From: Siphonodentalium dalli
Taxonomy: Eukaryota; Mollusca; Scaphopoda; Gadilida; Siphonodentaliidae
Assembly (NCBI GenBank): GCA_032622095.1
Contig: CP136064.1
Location: 128,517,605-128,581,604, forward strand
Length of the DNA: 64,000 bases
Direction of reading: 5' to 3'
The translations under genes and the position numbers were made by a program. Positions 25,680 through 37,558 of this stretch are shown piece by piece; within the stretch, counting starts at the first letter, position 1, and the number at the start of each line of letters is the position of its first letter. Under the pieces are notes generated by a model. It did no database searches, was not told where the DNA came from, and saw nothing but the letters and a program-made list of their open reading frames with translations.

Positions 25680-26720
25680 TAGAGGGTCTCCGTTGCGGGT
25701 GTCCACCTTGGAATTTCCAACTGCACCCCCTTGAACAAGACCACCCTCACAAGTTTGCGTAATTCAATTTGCACCCACCTCACCCCTTGAGCTTTGATTT
25801 TTCCCAGACGTTTCCTTCACAGACACCTGGATGGTGGCCTATTCTGAATGAATCAGTAGTCTTGTGGCCACTATTAGCCAGGGGGAGTAACATAATCCAC
25901 TGTGTATTTTGAGATCTGAACCTGAAAATTGCAAATCCCAACATCTAGTGGTCTAACTCCATGCAAATTCACACCCCTATTTGTTTTTCTTAAATTAATG
26001 AGCAGTTTTTGACTGGCCACAAGGGAGGATATTGCAAAATCCCTCAAAATGGCCTCAAGTTTCGCCGATGGGGTCATTGTCACAAGGCTCCGGTCACATT
26101 CTTAGCCAGCTTTTTAAATCGATCACAAATGTAGCCAGATTTTCTCCAGCGATCACATTCGTAGCCAGCTTTTCTAATTCAATGACCTATATGGCGCGAG
26201 TTTATTATGACGTCATCGCGTTCGTGGCTAAAATTTTGACGTCATGCTCCAAAACTGACTTCTATATTAACTTATATTGGAATATAATTCGAGCATTCTA
26301 AAGTCATTGATCGGAAACCTCAGGTTATTAGGTGAATTATTATCAAATTAACATTCAAGTGTTTTCATCCATCAACTCAGAAAAGTGGGATTAACCTAAT
26401 CGTGTTCATTGAGGCTCGCATGAAAAGTTGGCTACAAATGTGATCGCCATAGAAAAGATGGCTATATTTGTGATCGATACCTTGTGACAATGACCCCATC
26501 GGCTCAAGTTTCCAACCTGATTGTCCTCCCCCTAAGGTTGGTCTAAAAACAACAAATTCCCCACTTATAAATTGTTGGAAAATCAAACTACAAGAGCAAT
26601 TGTTGGTGTGAAATTTGCGACTAATGTTTTGTCAGGTATGAAATTTAAATCTCTTGAAAATTTTGACCAAAGTTAGGGGAGGATGTGGCCTCCCTCCAAA
26701 CCCCTCTGTCGCCATGTCCC
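25680..26720. repeat. Dispersed repeat family G, copy 2, with a nested foldback
   Basis: Shares ordered blocks with 13860-14450. Its ends show GTGACGTGGCTAGAGGG (start) and the related complement CCCCTCTGTCGCCATGTCCC (end), which suggests terminal inverted repeats. It is interrupted by the element at 26064-26502; the family match resumes after it (AAATTGTTGGAAAATC). Confidence 0.55.
26064..26502. mobile_element. Foldback element with ~10 bp target duplication (mutator-like)
   Basis: The ends are CCGATGGGGTCATTGTCACA and its complement. The interior repeats GTAGCCAGCTTTT and CGATCACA motifs in both orientations. CTCAAGTTTC occurs immediately left (26054-26063) and right (26503-26512). A 9-11 bp duplication is typical of Mutator-like elements; that superfamily call is inference. 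No transposase. Confidence 0.7.
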
Positions 26721-27527
26721 TGGCTGCTTCCCAGTTTTCCGTCATTCTTTACATAAATGTCTTTCATCTCCAATAACTTTCAAGTTGTATACCTTAAGGA
26801 TGGGTGCTTTTTGGTGCTTTGTGTTTTTATTTTTTCTGTAGGTTTTTCGTTGTACATTTCATTTAGCTTCCTGTAATGTATTCTAATCATTTTGTGTTAG
26901 TTTATTTGTTTTGAATATTTGTTTAGTAATTTGGTCATGTACTTTGAAAGCATTTATTTTCTAATAAAAAAGATATGAATAGAAGATATATACAAAAGAT
27001 TAAGAATGTTGCAGTATATGTACCATATGTTGTGGGGGGGGGGGGGGGCGATCACACCAAATCTGTATTAAATACACAGGGTGTATTTAATTGACCAATA
27101 AAATACTGTATTTGACCTGATTGACCTTTAGTATAATATATTGGTCTGCTTTGTGAATAAATAACTTGATTACATTTAGCCAGGATGAGGAGATTCTGAC
27201 ATGGTCCCATAACATATTTGAACTGAAGATGCTTGCAGATCAATCAACAATGATTTAGTCTTATAGAACAATTTCTATTATGGTACTATGGAATAGAATA
27301 ATTACTAATTTCCAGGCGACAGAATATCGCTGAATCATGGCAAACTGTTAGCATTGATTGTTTTGTAAACAGTTTTCGATACTCATTTAGTGTCTCAAAA
27401 GTATATGTGATAATTTTAGACACATATGTCTTTCTCATGTCATAACCCCTAAGTTTATGTATATCGTACACCGCTTACAGTGAACCTTAAAGAGTGTATG
27501 TTTGTATCTGAGTGAAATATAACTTAA
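26721..27527. other. No gene recognised
   Basis: AT-rich sequence with a poly-G tract at 27034-27048. Nothing coding can be supported. Confidence 0.4.
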
Positions 27528-27961
27528 AGGTACTCAATCCGATCAGAGGGTCCCCATATCATCACATTCCAACAACAACATTTTTTGAAATGCCGCTTCA
27601 GTTATCAGAATCTAATAATTGCCCAAAAATAATGAAAAGCACAATCAACTATAGTATAAAATTGCACAAAACCTGTTATTTATCAACATTTTATTCAACG
27701 AAATTTTGCCGGTTTGTCAAATTTCTGACACAAAAAGCCACTTGATTTTAGAGTTATCCATCTTTACCCGCAATTTGGTCCATGAAATTCTTCTCGTTGA
27801 CTGTCTATTGGGCCACTTACAATTAAAATAATAGATTTCAAACATCGATATCTGATCACTCTGAGCTGTGATGGGTGGGTTCTTCGACTCGAATCAAATA
27901 TTTTTTACCCCTGAAGCCAAGGAAATAGTAATTTGTGAGCGTTAATTCGGATTGAGTACCT
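27528..27961. mobile_element. TTAA-flanked MITE family 1, copy A (full length)
   Basis: Inverted ends AGGTACTCAATCCGA / TCGGATTGAGTACCT, flanked by TTAA (27524-27527) on the left and the one-base variant TTAT on the right. Internal landmarks shared with the other copies are GGGTCCCCATATCATCA, CTTCAGTTATCAGAATC and GATGGGTGGGTTC. Length 434 bp, non-coding. Confidence 0.8.
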
Positions 27962-28288
27962 TTATTAACAAAGAGATTTTCAAAACTTAAAAAAAAAAGT
28001 GAATTTATTTTGCCCGGCCTGAGGTTATTGATATTTGATTCACGATTCAGTCTTGCTAAATAATCAAATCAAATCAACAGTATATGAACAACTACATGTT
28101 TCTTTTATCAAAATCTCTTACCAATATATCTGGTATATAATACAACTTTAAACAGAAAATTATCTCAATTATATTTCAGAGACTAAATGTAGTTGCACAC
28201 AATTAACCATTTCTACACTCAGTTATAAAAGTATATATTTGAATGGTCTATTATTCATTTGGAGCAGTGTTTGAGTAATAAAAGAAGA
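27962..28288. other. No gene recognised
   Basis: AT-rich intergenic sequence without motifs between the family 1 MITE and the palindromic hAT-like element. Confidence 0.4.
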
Positions 28289-28296
28289 CAACAGAC

Positions 28297-28550
28297 CAAG
28301 CCTTGAAATAGTGAGCCTGTCATTTGCAGAATGAGGTTCCCAGAGGGTGAATTTAGTGATGCTATCCTGCACAGCGGGCTAGCATCACCAAATTCATCCT
28401 CTGGGAACCTCATTCTGCTAAGGCCTAAGCAGAATGAGGTCCCCAGAGGGTGAATTTGGTGATGCTAGCCCGCTGTGCGGGATAGCATCACTAAATTCAC
28501 CCTCTGGGGACCTCATTCTGCAAATGACAGGCTCACTATTTCAAGGCTTG
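28297..28550. mobile_element. hAT-like palindromic MITE with 8 bp target duplication
   Basis: The entire 254 bp is one inverted repeat centred on AGGCCT at 28421-28426; only about four positions differ between arms. Each arm is itself a hairpin (GAGGTTCCCAGAGGGTGAAT.. and complement), so the element can fold into a double cruciform. CAACAGAC is duplicated at 28289-28296 and 28551-28558. An 8 bp duplication with CA..TG ends fits the hAT superfamily. The frame at 28475-28684 starts inside it and is spurious. Confidence 0.88.
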
Positions 28551-28800
28551 CAACAGACAGAAAAACAAAAGATCAGAATGATTCAAATTTATTGGTCCAG
28601 GTAATAATTGTGTTCAACATATTGCTGAAGTTATTATCTGAATATTTCATAAGGGAACTACTCGTCATTGGGTATTTAGTATAGAAATGGTCAACATATA
28701 CTAATTTATTACGGGGGGGGGGGGGGGGGTAAAATAAAATTTAAAGGCCCACTTAATTTTCGATTGCCCAGATAACATTATACACAACATATTTCATATT

Positions 28801-29605
28801 ATTATCCCCCGCCAAATTTAAATTTTGCGGGGGATATAGTAATGGGTTCCGTCCGTCTTATCTGTCTCGAATTTGTAAGAGTCATAACTTGAACAAATGT
28901 AAATGGATTTCAAAGATTTGTGGTATATGAGTTTACCTGACCATTACATAGAATGAGTTCGCAAGCCAGGTCTGGCCAGATATTATTACCGGAGTTATTG
29001 GACTTTGTTTATTATTTTTGTCGAATTTAGCAAATAGACGACGTCACAGGGCTCATTTCCACAAATCTCAACGGATTTCAAAAATAGTTGGTATATGAAT
29101 TCACCTGACCATTACCTAGAATGAGTTCGCAAGCTAGGTCCGGCCGGATATTTTTACCAGGGTTATTGGACTTTGTTTATTACTTTTGTTGAATTTACCA
29201 AATAGCAAATAGACGACGTCACAGGGCTCATTTCCACAAATGTCAACGGATTTAAAAGATATTTGGTATATGAGTTCACATGACCAGTATCTAGAACGAG
29301 TTCGCAAACCAGGTCCGGCCAGATATTTTCAGCAGAGTTATTGGACTTTGTTTATTTTTTTGTGTGCAAAAGGACGACGTCACAGGGCTAATTTCCACGA
29401 ATGTCAACGGATTTAAAAGATTTTTGGTATATTCGTTCCCATGACCAGTACCTAAAATGAGTTCGCAAGCCAGGTTTTTTGACAAAATCCCACCTCTTGT
29501 TTAGCATACTGAGAACGCAAACATTATTGAGAATGCACTTCCCCAACTGCACAATTCGGCGGGGGATACCGCCGTCTGCGACTGCTTGTATACCATTTGG
29601 AAGAG
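28801..29605 (+). mobile_element. Hairpin-headed tandem element, family D
   Basis: The head ATCCCCCGCCAAATTTAAAT folds on ATTTTGCGGGGGAT, followed by ATAGTAATGGG and CCGTCCGTC. The body has four ~180 bp units starting near GGATTTCAAAGATTTGTGG, with GAGTTCGCAAGCCAGGTC, CCGGAGTTATTGGACTTTGT and GACGACGTCACAGGGC. The tail GGCGGGGGATACCGCCGTC repeats the head stem. A G-tract (18 G) lies just upstream at about 28713-28730. Short - strand frames here are spurious. Confidence 0.7.
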
Positions 29606-30330
29606 GGACCAAAAATACATCTATTCCACCAGAATACGGAACAGCTGTGGCCTAGCAGTGTCCACTAAGTGATAGAGATTCTTAGATTAATTCCAAGACT
29701 TCCCCCATTGTCAACCCACAATGCATCAGAATTCAAACTAAGAGATAAGAGTTATTCCCCTTCCATTGAGAATAATAGAGTTTACAGTACAGTCTGGGTC
29801 AAAATTAAGCACCAGCAGACCTTGGTACCTTGACAAAAACAACATGTTCCCAGTTTATTCAACCGGATAAGTTGATAATGCAATGTTTTGGAGCTTCCTC
29901 TTTCAAATGGTATATAATATGGAATATGTTGTATATAATGTTATCTGGTGATTTGCAAATTAAGTGGGCCATTAATTGCTGTACAGATTATTTGTACTTT
30001 TCTTCCCGGTGAGATTCCAAGTTGTGAGAATATCAGAATAGCTTTTGATTTGAAAATAGGTTATTTTATGCCATGTGTTTTTGTATGAAAATTTTACAGC
30101 TTTGTAACATTTTATCCTTGGCACTTCCATTTCTAGTTTTCAAATCAGATGTATGATTATATATATGTATACTTATATTAAATGTTGAATATTACACATA
30201 ACAATGAACTATTCAGTTAATATAAAGTAGATTTATATGTTATTTCCTTGGTTTGTCTTCAGTTTTAACCTGGAAGTGGGGAGTCTAGTACACTTCGACA
30301 TTAAAAGGCTAAACCATGTCATGCCAGTCC
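29606..30330. other. No gene recognised
   Basis: AT-rich sequence between two tandem-repeat elements. No coding or RNA signal seen. Confidence 0.4.
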
Positions 30331-30331
30331 T

Positions 30332-31648
30332 TTTTAGCTCAACTTGACAAAGTCAAGTTTGAGCTATTGCCATGGGTTGGCGTCTGTCGTCTGTGCTTCC
30401 GTGCGTCTGCCCATCAACAATTTCCGTTGTCACATGTCACATCTGATTCTCTCATCCGATCGTCACCAAACTTCATTTGGATCTTTGGGCTGACCTCTAG
30501 ATGGGAACCTCCTGTTTTGACCGAAATTGGTTAAAAAACATGGCCGCCGGCAGCCATCTTGGATTTTACTCTTTGCATGACTAAATCCTTTAGCACACCC
30601 TACAGACCACATTCCTCTTTCGATCATCACTAAACTTCACATGGATCTTCGTGTTGACCTCTAGGTGGGAGCCTCTTATTTGACCAAAATTAGTTAAAAA
30701 ACATGACTGCCAGCAGCCATCTTGGATTTCAAATTTTAATCCATCGGCACACCCTGCAGCCCACATCTCATATCCGATCATGACCAAACTTCATATGAAC
30801 TTCGGGATGACCTCTAGATGGGAGCATCCTATTTGGACCAAAGTTTGTTAAAGAGCATGGCTGCCGGCAGCCATCTTGATTTTACTCTTTGTATGACTAA
30901 ATCCTTTGGCACACCCTACAGACCATATCCCACATCTGATCATCACCAAACTTCATATGGAAATTGCTCCGAATTTCATTGAAAAACATGGCCGCCAGTG
31001 GCCATCTTGAATTTTACTCATTGTATGACTAAATCCTTCAGCACAACCTACAGGCCACCTCCCACATCAGATTATCACCAAACTTCATATGGATCTTCGG
31101 GGGTGATCTCTAGATGGGTGCCTCGTATTTTTACCGAAATTCGTTAAAAAACATGGCCGCCAGCAGCCATCTTGGATTTCTAATTTGAATCCATTGACAC
31201 ACCCTGCAGCCCTCATTTATTGGAGAATTGTTTTGAAAATTTACAGGAAATTTTAGGATCACCTTTTGATGGGGAATGTCAAATTTGAAAATGTTTCGAT
31301 TAAATACATGGCCGCTGGCAGCCATCTAGGATTTTATTGTTTGCATGACTAAAGCCTTCTGCACACCCTACAGACCACATCCCTTATCCGATCACCACAA
31401 AACTGCATATGGATCTTTTGGGTGACCTAGATGGGAGCCATCAAAATTTTGTTGAAAAACTTGGCCACCAGCAGTCATTTTGGATTTTACTTTATATATA
31501 TCATTTCGTTATATCTCTTCATGTTGACATATACTATTACTTAGACATTTAAACTTTCCGCATTCCTAATCGCTACATTGACTGTAACATATGAAATTAT
31601 CCCCATCCAATTTGAGCTACAGTGTCATTGACACTTTCATTTTATAGA
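30332..31648 (+). mobile_element. Hairpin-headed satellite-bearing element, family A copy 4 (E4)
   Basis: The head TTTTTAGCTCAACTTGACAA folds on GTCAAGTTTGAGCT. The stem differs from E1/E2 by paired changes (TTGAC/GTCAA versus TTTAC/GTAAA). About seven units of 150-165 bp carry CATGGCCGCC..CAGCCATCTTGG, ACCCTACAGACCACAT and GATCATCACCAAACTTC. The tail is TTTGAGCTACAGTGTCATTG. The monomers belong to the E3 subtype. Confidence 0.72.
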
Positions 31649-31971
31649 GCTTTTAGACTAATCAAGTACGTTCATTTTACAAACTGGATTAACGTACATG
31701 GACTAATAGGCAACGCACAACAGACCTAATATTGTATATTTGCTCAACCCACTGTCCCCAGACCGTTCATTGTTTGAGGGTACTCATGATGGTAATTACT
31801 TTGTATATCAGTTTGTCTGTCTCATTATTGACTCTGGATGATTAAAAAATGAATGGGTTGTTGCTGAAAAGTTGAAGAATGGCAACATGTACATGTATAT
31901 AGATGACGCAAAAGTTATAGTGTCTGAAAGAACAATGCCCCTAATTTTGACTTTATATGTATGGATGTTTT

Positions 31972-32119
31972 CACAGTTACTGGACACCAAGTCCCAAACA
32001 TAAGGTTTTAATCGAATTTCTAAATCGGTATACTAATATAAGGAGTTCCTTATATTAGTAAACCGATTTTTAAATTCGATTAAAACCTTATTTTTGGAAC
32101 TTTATGTCCAGTAACTGTG
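31972..32119. mobile_element. Foldback MITE with 7-8 bp target duplication
   Basis: Ends CACAGTTACTGGAC and complement. Nearly the whole 148 bp folds on a centre at GGAGTTCC (about 32041-32048). ATGTTTT is repeated immediately outside (31965-31971, 32120-32126). A 7-8 bp duplication suggests hAT; unproven. Confidence 0.78.
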
Positions 32120-32185
32120 ATGTTTTATAATCAACTACTCATAAATCTTTGATTCTGGACATTTGGAAATAGAGGATCTCACATG

Positions 32186-32312
32186 AGTTTCTATTTTATA
32201 CGGAATTTATCAACCGAGTTCACTAAATTCGATTTGAGCCGAGGTTTACCGAGGCTCAAATAGAATTTAGTGAACGAGGTTGATAAATTACGTATAAAAT
32301 AAAACGAGTTTG
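32186..32312. repeat. Hairpin repeat
   Basis: Arms contain ATTTATCAACC, GTTCACTAAATTC and ATTTGAGCC, with complements after a short loop (GAGGTTTACCGAG). The outer parts continue imperfectly (TATTTTATACG). It shares the TTTATCAACC motif with hairpins at 59335 and 63568. 32313-32767 shows no gene. Confidence 0.7.
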
Positions 32313-32767
32313 AGATACGTTTTATCACATGGTCATATAATCGCTTAAATTTTATCGAAAACAACAATAATTAACAGACAGAGAACTGTGTCCCAAAGAG
32401 CAGCGTGACGTCATTGCACGCGACGATATTACACGTGTCTATTACGCTCAAATATTACATAGGAAAATAGTGCTAATCATGTGATAATTATTATTATTAC
32501 TCTCATCATAGTCACATGTTGATGATTTCCAACACGTTTATCAATGATGTGAAAGTTGTTTTATAGCACTTGAAAAAAATATTCAATAAGTTTAGATTTT
32601 CGGTATCTTGGTGGTGTAATCAGCTATTCGGACAGTTTTGATTCTACTGAGATGATCAATACCTCGGATTGAAGATGTTGAATGTTCGCAACATGATTGA
32701 TAATGTGAAATTTCTGTTAGAGTTATACCCCTGTTTTTTTGGCACTCGAGCACCTTACACACTAGTT

Positions 32768-33350
32768 TTTAGCTCACCGAAGACAGTCTCCGGTGGAGCT
32801 ATCACTCATCGTCCGTCTGTCAAGAAGCGTCTTCTTCTCCAGAACCATGAGACCGAATGGGTTCATATTTTGTGTTGATGTTCCCTGGGTGACTCACATT
32901 CAGATTTGTTCAAATGAGGTCACCAAATAGTTGTGAAGCCAGGACCAGAACTCTTATGACTTCTCAAGAATCAGACCAATTTAGCTTTTATTTGAGGCCC
33001 CCCCCCCCCCCATCCCCCTTTTCGTACGCCGTATTCCATGCCCTGTTATGAGGTACGCCGTATTCCGTCCCCTCTGTTAGGAGGTATTCGGTATTCCAAA
33101 TATACCGGTATTCGTACGCCGACCTTCCAAAAAATGAAGTTTTCATATATTTTTATGTATTCCATATGGCTGTTAACTGGTAGTCCGTATTCCACCCTCT
33201 GTGTTAAGTGGTATTCCGTATTCCATGGGGGTGGGGGTGGGGGTGGGGACCTCTTATTTGGTATGGATGTTCCTTGTGTGACTGGGATTCAAATTTGGTC
33301 AAATATGGGTGGAGTCCGGGGCATAATTATTTTTAAAAAATAACCAAAAA
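32768..33350 (+). mobile_element. Family B tandem element, copy 2, with a minisatellite
   Basis: The head TAGCTCACCGAAGACAGTCT / CCGGTGGAGCTA is followed by CGTCCGTCTGTC and one to two family B units. At about 33000-33240 this is replaced by a poly-C run and a tandem array based on GGTATTCCGTATTCC, ending in GGGGGTGGGGGTGGGG. A further family B fragment follows. Confidence 0.6.
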
Positions 33351-34988
33351 ATTAGATTGAACTCCTTGTTCAATTAAAAAAAATGTTTAAAAAAACCACT
33401 TTTGTTTAATTTAATTAAGATTTAATTAAGTTGTACGTGAATCCGACCATTTATTAGACACCTTCCCTATTTTCAACTGAAAATTGAGTCGAAAATACTC
33501 ACATACTCAAAAGAACCACAGGTATCAACATGAAAATTATATTAAATAGAGTTTATGACTTGAGCTATAAAGTCGATTAGGATATATTAGAAGTTTCAGG
33601 TTTTCGTGACTTAACTATAATGTCATAACGGACGGTGGCTTGGAACAATTAGAAATTAGCACACGCCATGCAGAAAAAGCAATCACAAAATATATGACAT
33701 CAAAAGCAAGTCATCCGCTTATGATTTATCAAAAATGTGTTAATACCTGGATGGATTAACATAAAACATTTTATTTAACACATTCGTTGGGGAAATAGTA
33801 ATAGAAGAATCATCAGATCTCTTTTGCGATCGTAATCCGGTTTTTAGCTCACCTGAGACGAAGTATCCGATGGGGCTATAGTCACCACTACGACTACGTG
33901 TCCGTCATCCGTCCGTCAACAATTATTTGAATATCTTCTCCAGAACCGTAAGACCGAATGGGTTATATTTGGTGTGGATCTTCGCTAGGTGACTCACATT
34001 CAGATTTGTTAAAATGAGGTCACCAAGTCAAATAAAACGGAATTTTTTTAAGGGGGCTGTATGGCCGCGTCCCTACTTTATAGACGCCCACCGGATGGCC
34101 GCACGAAAAGGCAATGATTCCTGGGTGGTCGCCATGGTTCTGGCTACGCAGCCGATTCAGTAACAAAAAGTGCTAATTCCCCCCCGCCCCATGAACGACT
34201 TCAGCTCAGTTTTCAAAAAACTGGAATGGACTATGTGGCCGCGTCCCTGTTCTATGGATTCCAGCCAGGTGGCACCACACGAATATGCAAGGTTTCTCGT
34301 GTGGCCGCCACGTTTCTGGCCACAAATGATAAATGAAATATCATCTGCGAATAGGGAACTGGGAACTGAATTCATGGAGCTACTTTAACCAGTTAATCCA
34401 CAGTTCAAATGTGCTTATACATTGTGCTGCCTTCACTTGTAGCTACATTACTCATAATAATTGCATTCACATAATACCATTTTCACTCACTCATAAACAG
34501 TCTACATCAGTTGGATATGGAAAACTAAATTATGTTTGCCAAGTTTATCTGTGCTAGATATTTCGATATTAGTGGAAAGTACACACATGCAAACATATCA
34601 TAAAAATTAAATTATGGCCAACACAGTTTGTTCTGTTGAAATATAGATGAGTTTTTAAACCATCTTATATATTTGGGATCAGCTGCATCATGATACTGCG
34701 GACACTTTTATATTTTGACAACACACACAAGTGTGTTTGTATTTATACGTCTCACTTTTTTTCTTCAATCAAACTAATCACATGGAATTCAACTCGCATA
34801 AATATGTGCATATTGTATAGACATTCAATGTTGAGGTAATCCACTATGTATGTTATGCAAAATGTGATACCAAATATATGAAAATATCCTTATACCTGTA
34901 AAAACTATTTCCAAAACAACGCGGCCCACTTTCAGAAACATTCCGCAAAGTGTTAAGGTCGATTCTCGATCGCCGCTATATAGTCACG
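33351..34988. other. Family B fragment and unannotated sequence
   Basis: At 33841-34040 a third, short family B copy starts TTTTTAGCTCACCTGAGACG and stops within its first unit. At 34045-34330 two diverged ~160 bp units share ATGGCCGCGTCCCTA and GGTTCTGGC/TTTCTGGCCAC. No gene is supported; short overlapping frames at 34157-34388 lie in that repeat. Confidence 0.45.
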
Positions 34989-34996
34989 TGAGTTGC

Positions 34997-35911
34997 ACAG
35001 GCCTCTGAGGAAAATTACTAAAATACCAATATAGACTATACCAGTGTAAAGGTTCCAATAATCGATTTTGGACATGTCCAGTTTCTGAAATTCGTTTGAT
35101 GAATAAAGTTGAAAATATCGAGTAGAAATACACCGGGTGAAATACAAGAGGTATTGGTGGCTTCGGAATGACTTGTATAATATATATGAGCATTTATTTC
35201 GCGCTCCGCGTGTATAATGTTTCGCTGTTTCTTGGTATACAGTGGGGCCTGGGGTTCTATTTATAGAATGGGAATTATTGGGATACATTAAAAGCTGTAG
35301 TAGTGCGACCCCGATTACGTCATTTGGTCTGCATTTAGAGGCTTTCTGGTGAGATGCATGAGAAACCTTCAATGATATGCCGTATATAGTTGTTGTAATA
35401 ATTTGAAGGATTAGTTGTTTTAACGGAATTCTGAGGTGGTCACTCGTGAAACCAATATATTTTATATTCTATAATTACAATCATGAGTATATAATATATG
35501 ATCTTGAGCGCGTTACCATTTCTGACTATGGTTTTCTTGTAGGTTATGACATCGCGTTTAAGTACACTCTCGCGGCAATTTATTGCTCGAAAGTATTGAT
35601 TTTATAACGGGGTCAAAGGGCTTTCGGCGGACAGGCAGTTTGACGAGCCGATTTGTTCGGTAGAATTCGGTACTTTCCGATATCATATCTCGACTTCGCT
35701 TCGTTCAATTTCGCCGTGTATATGTCAAATGAAAGGGAATTTTATTGCCAATAATACACACCGGGGGTATTTTGGTTGCAATTATCGATTTCTAGAATTT
35801 GTAGGGTGTTTATAGTTGGGTGTGGTTTTAGCCAAAATCGATGATTGGAACCTTTACACTGGTATAGTCTATATTGGTATTTTATTAATTTTCCCCAGCC
35901 TGGGCCTATGG
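34997..35911. mobile_element. hAT-like element with 8 bp target duplication
   Basis: Inverted arms contain GGAAAATTACTAAAATACCA and AGTGTAAAGGTTCCAAT (left 35005-35070, right 35845-35905, complementary). TGAGTTGC is duplicated at 34989-34996 and 35912-35919. A diverged partial copy in the opposite orientation lies at 41645-41970. The open frames on the - strand (34953-35372) cross the element border and carry no transposase motif. Confidence 0.75.
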
Positions 35912-35919
35912 TGAGTTGC

Positions 35920-36474
35920 GGAATGTGCGAGACACACTTTGTAGTTTATCGAAGAATGGCATCGCAACATATATTTTGATAGATTTACGTGCTAGATATC
36001 GTAACGAAAAGTCTTTCTAAAATTTATTTTAAATTGTATGTTATGCTATTTATGAGTCTACTTTCGATTTGTATTTAAATCTAAAGCACGGATAAACTTA
36101 GAAAATTAAAATAATTTATCCCATTTATCCAACTGGTATTACAGTCCCTTCAAATTCATTCTGCTTAAAAACAAAAGCTGACAATGTTCAAAACTGAGTT
36201 TAATGTCACTAAATATAATATTTCATGCTGTGCTTAAATACATTCTTGTGCGCATAAAACAATACAAAGGGAAATATAATATGAGTAAGGTGGTCATATT
36301 TATGAAACCTGGCAATTCCAGGGAATAAATTCTTATACATTCCAAAACTTTTATTGTAATTTCAACTTCAAAACTGGCACAACTATATCTAAAATGTGCT
36401 ATAATACCATTGTACCATAGCACTTTTATCTAGTCATATTTTCACAAGTACAACTACGCGACTTCAATTATGTT
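35920..36474. other. No gene recognised
   Basis: AT-rich flank between the hAT-like element and the family E repeats. Confidence 0.4.
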
Positions 36475-37499
36475 TGTTCATCTATTATATATTTTGGAAC
36501 TTATATCTGTATGTATGTATGTGTGTATGTATGCCTGTTATAGACTCGAAAACTGCTTGACGATCCGACACCATTTTGTTATATATGTAGGCCTACTTGA
36601 TCCCGGGAACAATATGGGCGGGTCCAATTTCACGTGCGACCGTGTCCTTGACATTGACCTCGCTCATATACGCTCATATAGGCATGTTTCTTGACCTCGA
36701 CCGATCCAACTCAAATTTGGTAAATGGGCCTCCTTTGATCCCGGGAACAATATTGGCTGTTCCAATTTGACGTGCGAACGTGTCCTTGACCTCGCTCATA
36801 TACGCTCATATGGGCATGTTTCTGGACCCATCGAACAATAGTTTGTCCAGACGCTGTATATATAATCTGCCCAGACGGAGGCGATCATGAAGAAATCCCT
36901 AAATACCCCGGACGAAGTCGGGCACATCAGCTAGCCTATTATATATTTTGGAACTTCTGTCTGTATGTATATGTGTGTGTGTGTGTGTGTGTGTTATAGA
37001 CTCGAAAACTGCTCGACCGATCCGACTCAAATTTGGTATGTAGGCCTACTTTGATCCCGGGAAACAATATGGGCGGGTCCAATTTCACGTGCGACCGTGT
37101 CCTTGGCATTGACCTCGCTCATATACGCTGAAATAGGCATGCATCTGGGCCTCGACCGATCCGACCCAAATTTGGTATGTAGCCCTACTTTGATCTCGGA
37201 AACAATATGGGCGGGTCCAATTTCACGTGCAACCGTGTCCTTGACCTTGACCTCGGTCATTTAGGTATGTTTCTGGACCTCGACCGATCCGACTCAAATT
37301 TGGTCTGTAGGCTTACTTTGATCCCAGGAACACTATTGGCCGGTCCAATTTCACGAGCGATCGTGTCCTTGACATCGCTCATATACGCTCGTACAGGCAT
37401 GTTTCTGAACCGATCAAACAGTAGTTTTTTTCTTTCTTCAAATACTTTTCAACATTGAAATCCATAGATACACCGAACGAAATCGGTCACATCAGCTAG
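36475..37499 (+). mobile_element. Family E tandem elements, two adjacent copies
   Basis: Each copy starts CTATTATATATTTTGGAACT with a GTATGTAT or GT microsatellite, then TTATAGACTCGAAAACTGCT. The ~170-185 bp units carry GATCCGACTCAAATTTGGTA TGTAGGCCTAC, ATGGGCGGGTCCAATTTCAC and GTGCGACCGTGTCCTTGAC. They end CACATCAGCTAG at about 36934 and 37499. The CTAG-type end recalls Helitron-like termini; this is inference. Confidence 0.62.
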
Positions 37500-37558
37500 T
37501 AATGTATGGTTATGCAATGTAATGTGTACTAGATATACACCTGTACCGCGTATTCAGT

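Noticed and set aside
34953-35372. 139-codon - strand frame
   Set aside because: It crosses the left border of the hAT-like element at 34997 and has no known motif.
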